DNA from: Mesorhizobium sp. NFR06
GTDB lineage: Bacteria > Pseudomonadota > Alphaproteobacteria > Rhizobiales > Rhizobiaceae
Length of the DNA stretch: 64,000 nt
NCBI RefSeq assembly: GCF_900115245.1
Contig: NZ_FOVT01000002.1
Location: forward strand, 253,005 to 317,004
Direction of reading: 5' to 3'
Position 1 is the stretch's first letter. Every line of letters starts with the position of its first letter. The notes under the pieces were generated by a model that saw only the letters and a program-made list of their open reading frames with translations, was not told where the DNA came from and made no database searches. The position numbers were made by a program, and so were the translations under genes. Positions 52,523-62,121 of this stretch are shown one piece after another.

Positions 52523-53006
52523 CTTGGCATCCCCTTGGAGAACACTACTCGTTCTTGGATGGCGAGTTTGGGCCCGCGTAGCCTTTGGTTGGCTGCCGTG
52601 TCCAGCGGCCATCCCGCGAGGAAGCGCACCTCGAGCCTTCGGGCAACTATCGCTCAGCATGCGAACTAAATCGACCGAAAAACGGAAGCTTTCGCTCCAC
52701 AGGGACATTGGATGGCCTGTTCGGGGACACGCTTGCTGCTGAGTATGTCTCTTTCCGATAATCCACCCTGCAGTGCCAACCTGAGGACACCTCGAAATTC
52801 TAGGATGTTCAAGTAGCCAACCGGCTGACATGCATAGGCTATCTGTCGAGGCGGGCACATCGAGCGGAGACTTGCGAACGTTGTCTCTATTCTGGGACGA
52901 CCGTGTCTCGCTATATCCCCGCTTCGTCCCGCGAAACGTGCTGTCTCTAAGCAGCGGCAATGATTTCAAAAGGTATTGGAGGCAGTGTTGCTAACGGAGA
53001 GAACGG

Positions 53007-53065
53007 TCTCCCGCTACCAAATTTCTCGAAGCCATTGTAATTAAGCGCTAAATTTCAAGGTAAGC
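53007..53065 (+). other. Right attachment-like direct repeat (attR)
   Basis: An exact copy of 49505-49563. Only the last 13 nt of tRNA-Met are present here, so this is not a second tRNA gene. Confidence 0.88.
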
Positions 53066-53396
53066 TCAAACATGCGTTTTTTGGAACATCTAACGATTTG
53101 AATTTGCGTATATAATTGTTCGTTGTTTGGCGCTGGCCGTTACCATCTCGGTGGCTGCTTTAATCCGCCCATGGGTCGGCGAGCCGCCGGCGGCCGAGAG
53201 GACTGCAGCTATTCGCGTCCAAACGTGACAGGGCGTAGACCAGTCACGCTTAGCCCTCCTTTCAACACAAGCGCTTGCTGGATCAGGCCCCGGAAGGAAC
53301 GTCCATAGCTCGCCGGCCACGCGTGGCGTCCGCGATCATCGAGCCCTATTGCTCGGTGCAAACAACCAGGGGCATCGTCAAGATCCCTCCGACTGT
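53066..53396. other. 331-bp gap after islet
   Basis: No convincing gene: the short frames here lack coding character and ribosome binding sites. It probably contains decayed sequence and the 3' region of the DgcA-like gene. Confidence 0.5.
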
Positions 53397-55466
53397 CTAT
53401 TCCGCCGCCAGCGCCGCCACTTCCCGTCGGAAAGGCAACGTGTCGCCGATATCGGGTTCGTCCAGTTCGCGGGCGAAGCGGTGGCCTGCATAGGTCGCCC
53501 AGGCGATAGGTCCCGGCGCTTCGGCATCGCCGATGACCTTGACCGAACGAATGCCGTTGCCGGCCCATTCGTTTTCGCGCGCCTTGAGATCGCGCCAAAC
53601 GGCGTCGTCCTGATTGCGTGATGTGACCAGGACGACGGCATCGGCCGTTAACTCCTGTTTCGCGCCGGTATAGACGCAGGCCGTGGTAACGCCGCCCGGG
53701 GCGATACTCGTGACGGTCCTGTTGAGGACGATATTCACTCCGAGTTCCGCCAGGCGGCGATGGATCGCCCCTTGCTCCAGCGTGTTGCGGGTCCAGTCGG
53801 AGACATAGGCCGATGGCGTCAGCAGGGTCACCTCCGCTCCCCGACGCGCCATCAGCTCGGCGAGAACGCCGCCCATATAGTAATGGTCGTCGTCGAACAG
53901 CACGACGTTGCCGGAGGGAATTTCGCCGCCCATCAGATCGTCGGGCGTGTAGACCGGCATGGCGGGATCGATCGGCATCGGCACGACATGGGCGCGCGCG
54001 ACGCCGTCGCGCCGCCAGGTCGAGCCGGTCGCGACGGCGACGTTCTGGAAGCCGAAGGACAGGATATCGTCCGCCGACAGCCGGCTTTCGAAATAGATGT
54101 CGACATTCGGCATCTGGCTGAGCTGGTACTGGCGATAGTCGCGCACCCTGCCCCAGGCCGACAGGCCCGGCAGCAGGCATTCGCGCGCCACGCGGCCGCC
54201 GAGCTCACTGCCGGCTTCCGCTATCGCCACCCGGTAGCCGCGTAGGCCGAGCGCGCGGGCGGCCTCCAGTCCGGCAGGTCCGGCGCCGACGATCAGCACG
54301 CTGTCGCTGTCGCCCTTTGCCTGCATGCGCTCGGGATGCCAGCCTTTGCGCCATTCCTCCATGAAGGTCGGGTTCTGCGTGCAGCGCGAGATCGACATCG
54401 TCATGTCGCCGGTGACGCAGATGTTGCAGCCGATGCATTCGCGGATGTCCTCGATGCGGCCCTCCTCGACCTTCCTCGGCAGGAAGGGATCGGCGATCGA
54501 CGGGCGCGCGCAGCCGATGAAGTCGAGCGTGCCGGACTTGATCATCCTCACCATCACGTCGGGCGAGGTGAAGCGGCCGACGCCGACGACCGGCTTCGAG
54601 GTCAGCTTCTTGATGCCGGAGACCAGGCTTTCCTGCGCCGCCTCTTCCTTGAAGCGCGACGGCCCGGAGCAATCCTCCCAGGCGCCATGGGCGAGATCCC
54701 ACAGATCCGGCAGATCGGCATGCATCTCGATCATGTCGCGCACCTCGGAATTGGCGAAGCCAAGCTCGCCGATCATCTCGTCCAGCGACAGCCTGAGCGT
54801 CAGGCCGCAAGTGTCGCCGATCGCGTCCCGCCCTTCCTCGATCAGCTCGCGCATCAGCCGCGAGCGGTTTTCCAGCGAGCCGCCATATTCGTCGTTGCGC
54901 TGGTTGGTGGCGGTCGACAGGAAGTGCTGGATGATGCCGAAGCCGTGCGCGCCATAGAGGCACACCAGGTCGAAACCCACCTGCCTGGCACGCTTGAAGG
55001 CGTTGCGGTGCCAGCGGCGCAAATCGCGGATGTCCTGCTTGTCCATGGCGCGCGCCTGCACCGGGTCGTTGGTGAAGGTGCGGATCGGCAGGGCCGACGG
55101 CCCGCGCGGGACCTCCTTGGTGTAGAGGTTGGGACCGTTGATACCGGAATAGGCGAGCTGGATGCCGGCCAGCGCCCCGTGCTCGTGCATGGCATTGGCC
55201 ATCTTGGCCAGCGCTGGAATGTCGGCGTCATCCCAGAGCCGCAGCTCGATGAAGGGCGTGATCTCGGAGGTGTGGTGCATCTCCGTCTGCTCGGTGAAGA
55301 TGACGCCCCATCCGCCTTCGGACTTCATGCGGCGCATCTCGGCCGCGGCGGAAGGATCGCGATAGCCGCCGCCATTGCAATGCGGAACCTGATAGAAACG
55401 GTTCTTGGCGGTCACCGGACCGATCTTCATCGGCTCGAACAGAATGTCGTAGCGTGGGTCGCGCAT
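53397..55466 (-). CDS. DgcA/HpbA-type N-methyl amine demethylase (FMN, 4Fe-4S, FAD)
   Basis: The 689-aa protein begins as an old yellow enzyme-type TIM barrel (FEPMKIGPVTAKNRFYQVPH, GGSLENRSRLMRELIEEGRD) to about residue 340. A 4Fe-4S cluster segment follows (ECIGCNICVTGDMTMSISRC), then an FAD/NAD Rossmann part (VLIVGAGPAGLEAARALGLR). The layout and cluster spacing fit DgcA-like dimethylglycine or N-methylproline demethylases and trimethylamine dehydrogenase relatives. The ATG at 55466 is used, with aaggaag 6 nt upstream. It starts the catabolic region to the right. Confidence 0.88.
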   Translation of the reverse strand: MRDPRYDILFEPMKIGPVTAKNRFYQVPHCNGGGYRDPSAAAEMRRMKSEGGWGVIFTEQTEMHHTSEITPFIELRLWDDADIPALAKMANAMHEHGALAGIQLAYSGINGPNLYTKEVPRGPSALPIRTFTNDPVQARAMDKQDIRDLRRWHRNAFKRARQVGFDLVCLYGAHGFGIIQHFLSTATNQRNDEYGGSLENRSRLMRELIEEGRDAIGDTCGLTLRLSLDEMIGELGFANSEVRDMIEMHADLPDLWDLAHGAWEDCSGPSRFKEEAAQESLVSGIKKLTSKPVVGVGRFTSPDVMVRMIKSGTLDFIGCARPSIADPFLPRKVEEGRIEDIRECIGCNICVTGDMTMSISRCTQNPTFMEEWRKGWHPERMQAKGDSDSVLIVGAGPAGLEAARALGLRGYRVAIAEAGSELGGRVARECLLPGLSAWGRVRDYRQYQLSQMPNVDIYFESRLSADDILSFGFQNVAVATGSTWRRDGVARAHVVPMPIDPAMPVYTPDDLMGGEIPSGNVVLFDDDHYYMGGVLAELMARRGAEVTLLTPSAYVSDWTRNTLEQGAIHRRLAELGVNIVLNRTVTSIAPGGVTTACVYTGAKQELTADAVVLVTSRNQDDAVWRDLKARENEWAGNGIRSVKVIGDAEAPGPIAWATYAGHRFARELDEPDIGDTLPFRREVAALAAE

Positions 55467-55686
55467 CAAACTTCCTTCCAGTCGGCTCGGCGCTGCCGAT
55501 GCTCTGGAGACTACTCATAAGTTGGCGCCGGCGCGGGAAAACTACGGAATTCTTCTGTGCGGATTAGGACGCGCCTAACCGCCGTTGCGCGGATTAGTCT
55601 CAAATGAACCGGCGCTGAGCCAAATGCGACTTCAGGCCCGGCGCCGCGTGATGCTACACAGCCTGTGGCGGCAACGAGACAAGAAA

Positions 55687-56844
55687 ATGGACAGCATCAG
55701 GATCCTCGAACGGCTGATCGCCTTCCCGACAGTGAGCCGCGACTCGAACCTCGACCTTATCGGCTATGCGGCGGACCTGCTCGGAGCAAACGGCATTGCC
55801 TGCCGGATCATCCATAGCGCCGACGGCCACAAGGCCAACCTCTTTGCCACCGTTGGACCGGCCGACAAGCCCGGGATCATGCTGTCCGGCCACACGGACG
55901 TCGTTTCCGTCGACGGCCAGAACTGGACGCTGCCGCCATTCGCGATGACGGCGCGCGACGGCAGGCTTTACGGGCGCGGCGCGGCGGACATGAAGGGTTT
56001 CGTCGCCTGCGCGCTCGCGGCGGGCCTCATGGCCTCGAAGATGACGCTTCGCACGCCCTTGCACCTGGCGCTCTCCTACGACGAGGAAGTCGGATGTCTC
56101 GGCGTGCGCGACCTGATCGAAATGCTGAGCGCGGCGCCGCAACGCCCGCTGCTGTGCATCGTCGGCGAGCCGACCAGCATGCAGGTGGCGACCGGGCACA
56201 AGGGCAAGCTCGCCGCTCGCGCCATCTGTAGGGGACGCGAAGGCCATTCGGCGCTGGCTCCGCTGGCGCTCAACGCCATCCATCTCGGCTGCGACTTCGT
56301 GCGCGCCTTGCGTGACGAACAGGACCGGCTGGCCAGCGAAGGCGCTCGCGACGGCGACTACGACATTCCCTACACGACCGTGCATGTCGGCAAGATCAAC
56401 GCCGGCGTGGCGCTCAACATCGTGCCCAACCTTTGCGAGGTCGATTTCGAGATCCGCAACGTTGCCGCCGACGATGCCGCCGGCATTCTCGACAGGCTGC
56501 GCATTGCTGCCGCGCGCATTGCCGCCGACGCCGCTTCGATCGCCCCCGAAGCCGCAATCGACATCGACATCAACAACACCTATCCAGGCCTCGACACGCC
56601 GCCCGCTTCGGAAGCGGTGGCCTTCGTCAAATCGCTGACCGGCGCCAACAGCACGATGAAAGTCGCTTTCGGCACGGAAGGCGGATTGTTCAGCCGCGAT
56701 CTCGGTTCCCCCGCCGTCGTCTGCGGACCGGGTTCGATGGCGCAGGGGCACAAACCGGACGAATTCGTCAGCCTGGAACAGCTGCGGCGCTGCGACGAGA
56801 TGCTGGAAAGACTGCTGTCGCGGCTCGCCGACGGCTGGCCGTGA
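55687..56844 (+). CDS. ArgE/DapE-family M20 deacylase
   Basis: The 385-aa protein has the M20 zinc-site order: GIMLSGHTDVVSVDG, GRGAADMKGFVACALAAG, SYDEEVGCLG with the catalytic Glu, CIVGEPTSMQ and a C-terminal CGPGSMAQGHKPDEF. It resembles acetylornithine deacetylase (ArgE) closely, but the context is catabolic. It would remove an acyl group from an N-acyl amino acid. It is divergent from the DgcA-like gene. The ATG at 55687 follows a gagacaagaaa box; longer starts are possible. Confidence 0.9.
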   Translation: MDSIRILERLIAFPTVSRDSNLDLIGYAADLLGANGIACRIIHSADGHKANLFATVGPADKPGIMLSGHTDVVSVDGQNWTLPPFAMTARDGRLYGRGAADMKGFVACALAAGLMASKMTLRTPLHLALSYDEEVGCLGVRDLIEMLSAAPQRPLLCIVGEPTSMQVATGHKGKLAARAICRGREGHSALAPLALNAIHLGCDFVRALRDEQDRLASEGARDGDYDIPYTTVHVGKINAGVALNIVPNLCEVDFEIRNVAADDAAGILDRLRIAAARIAADAASIAPEAAIDIDINNTYPGLDTPPASEAVAFVKSLTGANSTMKVAFGTEGGLFSRDLGSPAVVCGPGSMAQGHKPDEFVSLEQLRRCDEMLERLLSRLADGWP

Positions 56845-56850
56845 CCGTCC

Positions 56851-57786
56851 TCATTTGACGATGCGCTCGGTGCCGAAGACACCTTGCTCGACGACGAAGC
56901 GGCGACAATGGTCGATGAAGGCCTGCACCGTCAGCGTGCGGTGCTCGGCGTTCGGGAGCGCTATTCCCATCATCAGCGGCCTGAGATCGCCCAGCAGGGG
57001 CACGAAGACCAGCAATTTGCCGTCCGGTGACATGGTGTTGAGGGGCCGCATATTGGCGATGCCGTAACCGAAGCCATTGGCGACCATCGAGCGCATCACG
57101 GCGATGTCGCCGGTGCGCTCGGCGATCCTGGGCCGCAGGCCCTTGGGTTGGAAAGCAGACAGGAAATACTCCCGGCTGTAGGGAAGATCGAGCAGGACCA
57201 TCGGCTCATCGACCAGTTCCTCGGGCGTGATGCCCGCCCTTCCCGCCAGGCGATGCGCAGCCGGCAGCATCACATAGGCGGGCAGCTGCATCAGCGGCTC
57301 GAAGGTCATGTCCTGCGACAGTTCGAGATCGTAGGTCAGCGCGGCATCAATTTCGCCACGCTGCAGCATCTCGAACAATTGCCCCTGGTTGCGCTCGAAC
57401 TGCCGGACGCGCACATCCGGATAGGCGTCCTCGAATTTACGGCGCAACGCCGGCAGCACGATCTGCGCGAAGGTGAGCAGGCAGCCGATCGCCAGCGGTC
57501 CGCGCACTTTCTCGGCGATATCGCCGGCAATGTCGTGCAGCGCGTCGGCGTCGTTGAGCAGGCGCGCAGCTTCCTTGAGAAACAGGCGACCGCCTGCGGT
57601 CAGAGCGAGGGCATGCGAGTGCTTGCGCACGAAGAGTTGGACGCCGAACTCGGCCTCGAGCTGGGCAATCGACGCCGAGATCGACGGCGGCGAGACATTC
57701 ACCTGCTCGGCCGCTTTGGCGATAGACCCCGCTTCGCCGACGGCGACGAAATACTCGAGTTGTCTGAGCGTGAAGCGGAGCGGCAT
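56851..57786 (-). CDS. LysR-family transcriptional regulator
   Basis: The 311-aa protein has the LysR winged helix (RQLEYFVAVGEAGSIAKAAE, VSPPSISASIAQLEAEFGVQ, FVRKHSHALALTAGGRLF) and a periplasmic-binding-like effector domain. It is convergent with the ArgE-like gene (6-bp gap) and lies 51 bp downstream of the aldehyde dehydrogenase gene on the same strand, so it may regulate this catabolic cluster. Confidence 0.93.
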   Translation of the reverse strand: MPLRFTLRQLEYFVAVGEAGSIAKAAEQVNVSPPSISASIAQLEAEFGVQLFVRKHSHALALTAGGRLFLKEAARLLNDADALHDIAGDIAEKVRGPLAIGCLLTFAQIVLPALRRKFEDAYPDVRVRQFERNQGQLFEMLQRGEIDAALTYDLELSQDMTFEPLMQLPAYVMLPAAHRLAGRAGITPEELVDEPMVLLDLPYSREYFLSAFQPKGLRPRIAERTGDIAVMRSMVANGFGYGIANMRPLNTMSPDGKLLVFVPLLGDLRPLMMGIALPNAEHRTLTVQAFIDHCRRFVVEQGVFGTERIVK

Positions 57787-57836
57787 GGGCGGCTATGATG
57801 ACCGTTTGATCGCAGCAATCAAGTCGTGGCCGCTCC

Positions 57837-59327
57837 TCAGTACTTGATCCAGGTGGTCTTCAGCGCGGTGTATTTGTCGAGCGCGTGCAGCGACAGGTCG
57901 CGCCCGAAGCCGGACTGCTTGAAGCCGCCGAAGGGCGTCATCGGGCTCAGCGCATCGACGGTGTTCACGGAAACCGTGCCCACCCGAAGCCGCTCGGCGA
58001 GGCGATGGGCGCGCGACAGGCTGTCGGTCCACAGCGATGCCGCCAGGCCGTAGATGCTGTCATTGGCAATCCGAAGTGCTTCGTCTTCGCTGTCGAAGGC
58101 GATGACCGACAGCACCGGACCGAAGATCTCGTCACGGGCAAGCGGATCGTCGGGCGAGACATTGTCGAAGATGGTGGGCTGCACGAAGCTGCCGCGCCCA
58201 TCGACGGCAACCCGATCGCCACCGGCAACCAGCCTGGCCGACTTCTTGCCGCCATCGATGAAACGCATCACGGTAGCGGCGTGCCGCGCGTCCACCATCG
58301 CGCCCATCCTGGATGCCGGATTGAGCGGGTCGCCGGGTTGCGTCGCCGCCGCGCGCTCCGCCAGTTTCTCCACCAGCGCATCCTTGACGCTGCGCTGCAC
58401 CAGCAGCCGGGAATTGGCCGAGCAAACCTGTCCCTGGTTGAAGAAGATGCCGAAGGCGGCCATGTCGGCCGCCGCATCCAGATCGCCGCAATCCGCGAAC
58501 ACCAGATTGGGGCTCTTGCCGCCGGTCTCCGGCCAGACCTGCTTCATGTTCGACTGGCCGGAATATTGCAGGAACATCTTGCCGACGGCTGTCGACCCGG
58601 TGAAGGCAAGGCAATCGACATCCATATGGCGGCCAAGCGCCTGGCCCGCGGTCTCGCCAAGGCCGGGCACCACATTGAGCACGCCGGCGGGCAGCCCCGC
58701 CTCCATGGCAAGCTCCGCCAGCCTGAGCGCCGAGAACGGCGATTGCTCGGCCGGCTTCAACACCACCGAATTGCCCGCCGCCAGCGCCGGCGCGCATTTC
58801 CAGGTCGCCATGTCGAGCGGGAAATTCCACGGCACCACGGCGCCGACCACGCCGAGCGGCTCGCGCCGCACCAGAGCGAGGTCGCCCTGGCCCGTCGGCG
58901 CCACCTCGTCATAGACCTTGTCGATCGCCTCTGCGTACCACTGGAAGATCGCCGCCGAGCCGGGCACGTCAATGGTTGCGGCGTCCCTGACCAGCTTGCC
59001 CATGTCAAGCGATTCCAGCAGAGCAAGCTCCTGCAGGTTCTCGCGCAGCAACTCAGCCAGCCGCAGCAGCACCTGCTTGCGATGCGCGGGGCTCGTTCGC
59101 GACCAGACGCCGGCCTCGAAACTGCGCCGCGCCGCAGCGACGGCAAGGTCGATCTCCTCTTCACCGCAGGACGCGACCTCGGCGAGCGTCGCCCCCGTGG
59201 CCGGATTGATGCTGGCGAAGGTCCGGCCGGAGCGTGCCGGAACCGCCTTGCCGTCGATGAAGGCCTTGTCGCGGAAACGGATCGCCGACGCCTTGCCGAC
59301 CCATTCCCTGTGGCTGAGTTCGCTCAT
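57837..59327 (-). CDS. Aldehyde dehydrogenase (PuuC/AldA-type)
   Basis: The 496-aa NAD(P)-dependent aldehyde dehydrogenase has the NAD region VVGAVVPWNFPLDMATWKCA, the Glu in VWPETGGKSPNLVF and the catalytic Cys in FFNQGQVCSANSR, followed by PFGGFKQSGFGRDLS. The layout is that of gamma-glutamyl-gamma-aminobutyraldehyde or betaine-aldehyde-like dehydrogenases. The ATG at 59327 gives the normal length. It is followed on the same strand by LysR and preceded by the DUF1028 gene. Confidence 0.94.
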   Translation of the reverse strand: MSELSHREWVGKASAIRFRDKAFIDGKAVPARSGRTFASINPATGATLAEVASCGEEEIDLAVAAARRSFEAGVWSRTSPAHRKQVLLRLAELLRENLQELALLESLDMGKLVRDAATIDVPGSAAIFQWYAEAIDKVYDEVAPTGQGDLALVRREPLGVVGAVVPWNFPLDMATWKCAPALAAGNSVVLKPAEQSPFSALRLAELAMEAGLPAGVLNVVPGLGETAGQALGRHMDVDCLAFTGSTAVGKMFLQYSGQSNMKQVWPETGGKSPNLVFADCGDLDAAADMAAFGIFFNQGQVCSANSRLLVQRSVKDALVEKLAERAAATQPGDPLNPASRMGAMVDARHAATVMRFIDGGKKSARLVAGGDRVAVDGRGSFVQPTIFDNVSPDDPLARDEIFGPVLSVIAFDSEDEALRIANDSIYGLAASLWTDSLSRAHRLAERLRVGTVSVNTVDALSPMTPFGGFKQSGFGRDLSLHALDKYTALKTTWIKY

Positions 59328-59349
59328 GCTGGCTCCAGAACTGGTCGGA

Positions 59350-60024
59350 CTACTCGTCGCCGGGAACGCCGTAGCTCGGCGCGTCGGACGGGTTGAGGGC
59401 GCGGGTGACATAGGCATCGAGCTGCGGCTTGTAGATCTCCCACAGCCCTGCCAGCTGCTCGATCGGACAGTCCTCGGTCCAGTCGCAACGCAGGTCGGCG
59501 ACCGGCCATGACACATCGCGCACCAGCTTCATGCCGGCCGAGCGGACAGGCCCCGCCTCGCCGCCGGCACGAAGCGCGGCGCGCATCGTGGCGATCAGCC
59601 GATCACCGAGATCGCCCTCGGAAGCGAGAAAGGCGTCGACCATCGCTTGCGGAACCTTGTCATTGGCAAGCAGGTTGCCGCCGCAGGCGACGTCTTCGCC
59701 GCGCGCCTCGGCCCAGATGCCGAGCGCCTTCGGTCCCGAATGGATGGCGCTGCCGCCGCCCATATCGACCGCCAGCACCTGACGGTATTCGCTGAAAGCG
59801 GCCGTGCGCTTGATGATCGCGACGGCCTCGGTGGCGGAAGCGCCGCGGCCCATCAATTCCAGCGCGCGCGGCCCGAGCGTCGGGTCGGTGACGTTCTGGC
59901 TGGCGACTGCGCCGACGCCGGCCTGCGCGTACGCACAACGGGCGGCGACCGCGGGCGACGACGACGACACCGCTACACCGAACATGCCAGTGCGCCTGCA
60001 ACGCGCGACGATGGAGAAGGTCAT
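59350..60024 (-). CDS. DUF1028 family protein (Ntn-hydrolase fold)
   Basis: The 224-aa protein starts MTFSIVARCRRTGMFGVAVS, with the DUF1028 pattern SSSPAVAARCAYAQAGVGAV, SQNVTDPTLGPRALELMGRG and GNLLANDKVPQAMVDAFLAS. Family members have an N-terminal nucleophile hydrolase fold; the substrate is unknown, but it is often found beside RidA and amine catabolism genes. It lies 5 bp after the RidA gene and 22 bp before the aldehyde dehydrogenase gene. Confidence 0.92.
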   Translation of the reverse strand: MTFSIVARCRRTGMFGVAVSSSSPAVAARCAYAQAGVGAVASQNVTDPTLGPRALELMGRGASATEAVAIIKRTAAFSEYRQVLAVDMGGGSAIHSGPKALGIWAEARGEDVACGGNLLANDKVPQAMVDAFLASEGDLGDRLIATMRAALRAGGEAGPVRSAGMKLVRDVSWPVADLRCDWTEDCPIEQLAGLWEIYKPQLDAYVTRALNPSDAPSYGVPGDE

Positions 60025-60029
60025 GCCGC

Positions 60030-60446
60030 TCAATCCGGAATCACGGCGGTGCCGTCGATCTCGACCAGCCATTCCGGCCGCGCCAGGGCCGACACGACCA
60101 CGCCGGTCGAAACCGGGTGGACGCCCTTGATGTATTCGCCCATCGTCCGGTAGACGGCCTCGCGATGACGGACGTCGGTCAGGTAGACCACCACCTTCAC
60201 CAGATGCTCCATCGTGCCGCCGCATTCCTCGATGAGCTGCCTGATGTTCTGCATGACCTTGTGGGTCTGCTCGACCGGATCGTGACTGTCGATGGTCCTG
60301 GCGGTGTCGAGATCCTGCGGGCACTGGCCACGCAGATAGACGGTCCGACCGCCGCGCGTGACGACCGCCTGGCACAGATCATTGTCGAGCTTCTGCTCGG
60401 GATAGGTATCCTTGGTGTTGAATTTGCGAATTCGCGTGTGCGCCAT
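60030..60446 (-). CDS. RidA family (YjgF/YER057c/UK114) protein
   Basis: The 138-aa protein has the RidA pattern TVYLRGQCPQDLDTARTIDS, VEQTHKVMQNIRQLIEECGG, VKVVVYLTDVRHREAVYRTM and ALARPEWLVEIDGTAVIP at the end. RidA enzymes deaminate reactive enamines and imines made by amine-oxidising enzymes. Here it probably processes an imine from a neighbouring amine oxidase or demethylase. The start at 60446 has ggag 10 nt upstream. Confidence 0.94.
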   Translation of the reverse strand: MAHTRIRKFNTKDTYPEQKLDNDLCQAVVTRGGRTVYLRGQCPQDLDTARTIDSHDPVEQTHKVMQNIRQLIEECGGTMEHLVKVVVYLTDVRHREAVYRTMGEYIKGVHPVSTGVVVSALARPEWLVEIDGTAVIPD

Positions 60447-60490
60447 CTTGGTCTCCATCAGGTCTGGCTTGCAGCGGTCGTCAGCTTTGC

Positions 60491-61765
60491 TCAGGCATCC
60501 ACGGGTTCGCGCGTCGCGGCGGCGTGGTAGGCCAGATATTTGCGCTGCGTCGAAATACGGTCGGCCACGTGCTTGGCGTCATGCCAGACGCCCCAGATGA
60601 AACTCGACCCCCTGCGCGACTGCCAGGGCAGCCCAAGGAAATAGATCCCAGGCTCCGTCGAAACTCCGCGCTGGTGCCTTGGCCGGCCCCTTTCGTCGAA
60701 GGCATCGACCTTCAGCCAGCTGTAATCGACGGCAAAGCCCGTCGCCCAGATGATCGCCGTCACCCCGGCCTCGGCCAGATCGAGCTTGGCGATCGGATTG
60801 GTCACGCATTCCGGATCCGGGTCGATCCGCCGGGCCTCGGGCTCTTGCGGAAGGTCGAGACCGTTGCGCGCGACATAGGCGTCGGCTTCGTCCAGCAGCG
60901 ACATCAGGCTGGCGTCGCCGCGGGCAATGTTTTTGGCAAGGTCGGGCGCGAAGCTCATCACGCCGTCCTGATACGTCTTGGTCATGCCGACCAGCGTAAG
61001 CCCCTGCGCGGCCAGACGGCGGAAGTCGATCGTTTCGCCGCCGCGTGCGCCGCTGACCGCGATCGTGACGTGCTCCGTGCCGGGTCCCGGGGTTTCGAGA
61101 TCCCATTTGCCGAGCACGCCCAGCCACCAGCAGAAGTCGCGCCCGCGATAGGCGCGCGGCGGTCGATCGTGCGGACCGACCGAGAGATAGACGCGTTTGC
61201 CCGAGCGCTGCAGCTCGTCGGCAATTTGTACGCCCGAGGATCCCGCTCCAACCACCAGCACCGCGCCTTGCGGCAATTGCGCGGGATTGCGGTAGGCGCT
61301 GGAATGAATTTGCAGAACTCCCGCATCGCCGGGAACAACGGGCGGAATGACGGGGACCTGGAATGGCCCGGTTGCGGCGACGACGCTGTTTGCCTCGATC
61401 ACGCCATCCGAGGTTTCGGCGCGAAATCCCGGACGGCCGACATTTCTTTGCACGAGTTTGACCTCGACGCCGCAGCGGATCGGCGCATTGATCTGCTTTG
61501 CGTAGGCGACAAAATAGTCGGCGACCTCCTCCTTGGAAGGAAAGCCGTCGGGACCCGTCAGCGGAAATTCCATGCCCGGGAAGCGATCATGCCAGGCCGG
61601 GCCATTGGCAACTAGGGAGTCCCACCGTTGCGAGCGCCAGCGCTCGGCAATCCGGCTGCGTTCGAGAACGAGATGAGGCACCCGGCATTTGCTCAGGTGC
61701 TCGCTCATAGCCACCCCCGCCTGGCCGCCGCCAACGACAAGCGTGTCTATCTTCTCAACCGACAT
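60491..61765 (-). CDS. Flavin-containing monooxygenase-like protein
   Basis: The 424-aa protein has the FAD motif VVGGGQAGVAMSEHLS, the FATGY-equivalent region (VVAATGPFQVPVIPPVVPGD), the NADPH motif (VLVVGAGSSGVQIADELQRS) and IWATGFAVDYSWLKVDAF. It resembles single-component FAD/NADPH monooxygenases that hydroxylate amines or carbonyls. It sits in the amine catabolic operon, upstream of RidA on the same strand. Confidence 0.9.
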   Translation of the reverse strand: MSVEKIDTLVVGGGQAGVAMSEHLSKCRVPHLVLERSRIAERWRSQRWDSLVANGPAWHDRFPGMEFPLTGPDGFPSKEEVADYFVAYAKQINAPIRCGVEVKLVQRNVGRPGFRAETSDGVIEANSVVAATGPFQVPVIPPVVPGDAGVLQIHSSAYRNPAQLPQGAVLVVGAGSSGVQIADELQRSGKRVYLSVGPHDRPPRAYRGRDFCWWLGVLGKWDLETPGPGTEHVTIAVSGARGGETIDFRRLAAQGLTLVGMTKTYQDGVMSFAPDLAKNIARGDASLMSLLDEADAYVARNGLDLPQEPEARRIDPDPECVTNPIAKLDLAEAGVTAIIWATGFAVDYSWLKVDAFDERGRPRHQRGVSTEPGIYFLGLPWQSRRGSSFIWGVWHDAKHVADRISTQRKYLAYHAAATREPVDA

Positions 61766-62121
61766 GCTCAGTCCTCTTCTGACCAATCGACAGCTTCCGC
61801 CGCGCAGGATAAAACGATCTCGGGCAGTTGGCGGATGGGAGTCAGGCTGCGCCATCCGACCGCTTCGCTACTAGCGCCCACAAGTAGCAGCACGTGCCGG
61901 CGGGCGCCCATAACGAATCTCCGAAGTCACGCGTAACCATTTCCGAATTTCTCGCGCCGATAGACGCACCTAGAGTCCTGCCGGTCGGATCGACAGCGCC
62001 GCACGAGGTGGCGAGCGAAGCCGGATATATGTCGGCACGGCGGGGTTTCGGTGCAGCGATGCGCCTTCGCGGCGGCCCGTTCCGCCATGCCTCGGACGCC
62101 GGCATCATCGAAGGGCTGGGC
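61766..62121. promoter_or_regulatory. Divergent promoter region, monooxygenase/GMC oxidoreductase
   Basis: A 356-bp gap between divergent starts, expected to hold two promoters and operators. No gene is evident: the in-frame extension of the GMC gene into it lacks protein-like character. No perfect dyad longer than 8 bp was identified by eye. Confidence 0.5.

Larger units (their letters stand above)
49505..53065. mobile_element. 3.5-kb tRNA-Met genomic islet bounded by 59-bp direct repeats
   Basis: The 59-bp repeats 49505-49563 and 53007-53065 are identical and in the same orientation, 3502 bp apart. Each starts with the 3' end of tRNA-Met. Between them lie three minus-strand genes with lower GC and different codon habits from their surroundings, judged by eye. 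No integrase, excisionase or transposase is visible, so the islet is either a remnant or depends on a recombinase elsewhere. Confidence 0.82.

Noticed and set aside
49564..53006. Integrase or transposase in the tRNA islet
   Set aside because: The three minus-strand genes account for most of the islet, and none has tyrosine-recombinase (R..HxxR..Y) or DDE motifs.
53007..53065. Second tRNA-Met gene
   Set aside because: Only the last 13 nt of the tRNA plus its downstream flank are present; no D or anticodon arm precedes it.
53066..53396. Short frames of 60-90 aa after the islet
   Set aside because: No start signals, no codon bias and no similarity to known families by inspection; most are antisense to each other.
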